Source of the DNA: Deltaproteobacteria bacterium | Lineage (GTDB): Bacteria; Myxococcota_A; UBA9160; UBA4427 | Assembly (NCBI GenBank): GCA_002719955.1 | Contig: PBFW01000009.1 | Coordinates: forward strand, 95,029-159,028 | Length of the DNA stretch: 64,000 nucleotides | Reading direction: 5' to 3' | In this document: positions 62,571-64,000 of the stretch, one piece after another | Numbering within the stretch: position 1 is the first letter of the stretch | Layout of the letters: every line of letters begins with the position of its first letter | Notes under the pieces: model-generated | What the model saw: only the letters and a program-made list of their open reading frames with translations | What the model was told of the DNA's origin: nothing | Database searches by the model: none | Position numbers and translations under genes: made by a program

Positions 62571-63251
62571 CTAGCTCGGATCGCTGCCCTTCGACTTGGC
62601 GAGTGCATCCTCGAGGACCGAGAGCTTCGGCCGAATGAAGATTCCCTCGGCCTCGGAGCAGAGACGATCGTGCGCTCCTTCTCCCGCGTGCATCTCGCCC
62701 TTGATGAAGATCTTCACGCCCTCCACACGGTCGACCCAGCTGCGCATACGGATCGGCTGACCCAATGGAGTGATCGAGCGGTAGACGACCTTGAGCGTGC
62801 CCGTGAGCCCCCCGGTGTCGAGGATCGCGCCGATGCTGCCCAGCAATTCGTCGAAGACGAGCGCGATCACACCGCCATGGACCGCGGTCGGGGGGCCATT
62901 ATATTGCGCGTCGAAGGTGTGGACGGCTCGCATCTCCCGGCCGACGACCTCGAAATGGACGGGCGGCGCGATCGGGTTCAGCGGGCCGATGATCGGGCTG
63001 TAGGGGAAGAACTCGACCGGGTTATCGGTGTCGCGATCGTGATCGATTCCCTCACGCAGCACGAGTCGACGCTGGGCGTAGGGGCCGGGGTGGTCATGGG
63101 GCGCGAGTCGAGCTGCGAGGGCTCGGGTTTCACGCTCGACCTCTTTGAGTAGTTCGGCTGGAGCCTGCGTCTTGCGCAGATGCGAGATCAGTTGGCGAAG
63201 CGAGGCAGCCGCGCCCGCCAGCGCGTCGTAGTCGGGTTCTTCGGCACTCAT
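62571..63251 (-). CDS. PaaI-type hotdog-fold thioesterase
   Basis: A 226-residue protein. After an N-terminal helical part, the hotdog domain runs from about residue 90: YNGPPTAVHGGVIALVFDEL is the helix with the usual HGG(x)5-7D-type active site, followed by GTLKVVYRSITPLGQPIRMRSWV strands. Such proteins hydrolyse acyl-CoA thioesters. The exact substrate is unknown. Confidence 0.88.
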   Translation of the reverse strand: MSAEEPDYDALAGAAASLRQLISHLRKTQAPAELLKEVERETRALAARLAPHDHPGPYAQRRLVLREGIDHDRDTDNPVEFFPYSPIIGPLNPIAPPVHFEVVGREMRAVHTFDAQYNGPPTAVHGGVIALVFDELLGSIGAILDTGGLTGTLKVVYRSITPLGQPIRMRSWVDRVEGVKIFIKGEMHAGEGAHDRLCSEAEGIFIRPKLSVLEDALAKSKGSDPS

Positions 63252-63303
63252 TTTGATTCGTTATGCAGGCCGGGATTTCTGGGGCACTCGAGGGTTGGGT
63301 GAC

Positions 63304-64000
63304 TCAAGCGTCGAGTCCGAGAACCCTGAGCGCATTCTCGCGCAGGAATTTCGGCCAGACGTGGTCACGGAAACCGACCATCGGCATATCCGTCATGATT
63401 CGCTCGAGCGAGAGGCCCATCGGGAAATAGCCCGCGTAGAGGATCTTGTCCGCACCGCGCGTGTTGGCGTATTGGATGATCTCCTCGGGGTAGTATCTGG
63501 GTGCAAAAGCCGAGGTCGAGTAATAGAGGTTCGGCCATTTGAGCATCAGCTTCATGGCGAGCTTCTGCCACGGCTCGCAGCCGTGGCGAGTGACGAAGAC
63601 GAGCTCCGGGAAGTCGTAGAGGACGCGGTCGATCCGCTCGACCTTCTGACAATCCATCGGCAGACGCGGTCCAGGTACACCCGCGCAGACGAAGATCGGC
63701 GTGCCGAGCTCCACACATTTGGCGTAGATCGGGTAGAACTTCGCGTCGTCGATGGCGACCTGCGGGTTGCAGCCGGCGGGAAAGGCGCCGAAGCCGCGCA
63801 CGCCGAATTCCTCGTAGTCCCGCACCATCTGGCGAATGCCCTCCATTCCGTCGTTGGGGTCGACGCTACCGGAGGGGATGAAGCGATCGGGATGGTCCTT
63901 GAGAGCCCGGGCGGAAACTTCGTCGCCGACGCCGATCAATCCGCGTTCGACGCCGAAGCGGTCCATCTCGTGGAGGGTGAGTTCGATCGGGTTCTCGCTG
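63304..64000 (-). CDS. Amidohydrolase (Amidohydrolase_2, TIM barrel), truncated by the window edge
   Basis: The frame is open to the right edge, so the N-terminal part is outside the window; the first visible codons read SENPIELTLHEMDRFGVERG. The rest shows an amidohydrolase-2 barrel: FIPSGSVDPND, EFGVRGFGAFPAG, GTPIFVCAG, VFVTRHGCEPW, and a C-terminal ENALRVLGL ending typical of the family (related to decarboxylases such as OMCD/ACMSD). The first metal-binding strand is not visible, so the reaction cannot be assigned. Confidence 0.88.
   Translation of the reverse strand, partial: SENPIELTLHEMDRFGVERGLIGVGDEVSARALKDHPDRFIPSGSVDPNDGMEGIRQMVRDYEEFGVRGFGAFPAGCNPQVAIDDAKFYPIYAKCVELGTPIFVCAGVPGPRLPMDCQKVERIDRVLYDFPELVFVTRHGCEPWQKLAMKLMLKWPNLYYSTSAFAPRYYPEEIIQYANTRGADKILYAGYFPMGLSLERIMTDMPMVGFRDHVWPKFLRENALRVLGLDA

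Overview
The window is a GC-rich chromosomal segment from a Gram-negative bacterium. The gene content points to a deltaproteobacterial-type lineage (Myxococcota, Desulfobacterota or a related uncultured group): a bactofilin between parB and the ATP synthase genes, an ATP synthase split into two operons, a MXAN_5187-type C-terminal-domain protein, a YidC with a large periplasmic domain, SurA, and an HAE3/MMPL-type exporter. The placement is inferred from gene order and protein features, not from a tree. No tRNA, rRNA, CRISPR array, prophage or intact insertion sequence was recognised.

Layout. 1-5.4 kb: the start of radA (truncated by the window edge), a BirA-type operator, and an overlapping operon bioB-bioF-bioD-queuosine precursor transporter-alpha/beta hydrolase. 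5.5-20.7 kb: apart from the first gene, everything is on the minus strand: a lipoate/biotin ligase-family gene, F1 and stator genes (atpC, D, G, A, H, F, F'), bactofilin, parB, parA, rsmG, jag, yidD/yidC, rnpA and rpmH. Two parS-like sites lie between rsmG and jag. 21.3-31.7 kb: on the plus strand, dnaN, gyrB, gyrA, hemL and the membrane part of the ATP synthase (atpZ-type, atpI-type, atpB, atpE), ended by a strong terminator. The strand switch at about 20.7-21.3 kb together with rpmH/rnpA/parAB/dnaN/gyrBA looks like a replication-origin neighbourhood, but dnaA, recF, mnmE and mnmG are not there.

32-46 kb: tmk, then a three-gene overlapping cassette (HAD-UbiA fusion, DprE1-like, DprE2-like) that would make polyprenyl-phosphate D-arabinofuranose. 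This pathway is best known from mycobacterial cell walls. Next come an unusual CPBP-family membrane protein, uvrA, a SurA-like chaperone, a decayed sugar-nucleotide cytidylyltransferase/aldo-keto reductase fusion gene, a TetR regulator with a palindromic site at its start, and a convergent RND exporter. 46-54 kb: mfd, a strong terminator, and an overlapping group of two glycosyltransferases and an alkaline-phosphatase-superfamily enzyme. 54-64 kb: an isolated ribosomal protein L3 gene, rlmE, and a series of smaller housekeeping or accessory genes (VOC, TM2, AI-2E, cupin, NTF2-like, cysteine-cluster, histidine phosphatase, SDR epimerase, hotdog thioesterase), ending in an amidohydrolase cut by the window edge.

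The points most worth following up are the arabinose-donor cassette in a Gram-negative context, the origin-like locus without dnaA, the displaced rplC, the fossil SpsF-AKR gene, and the paired parS-like sites.
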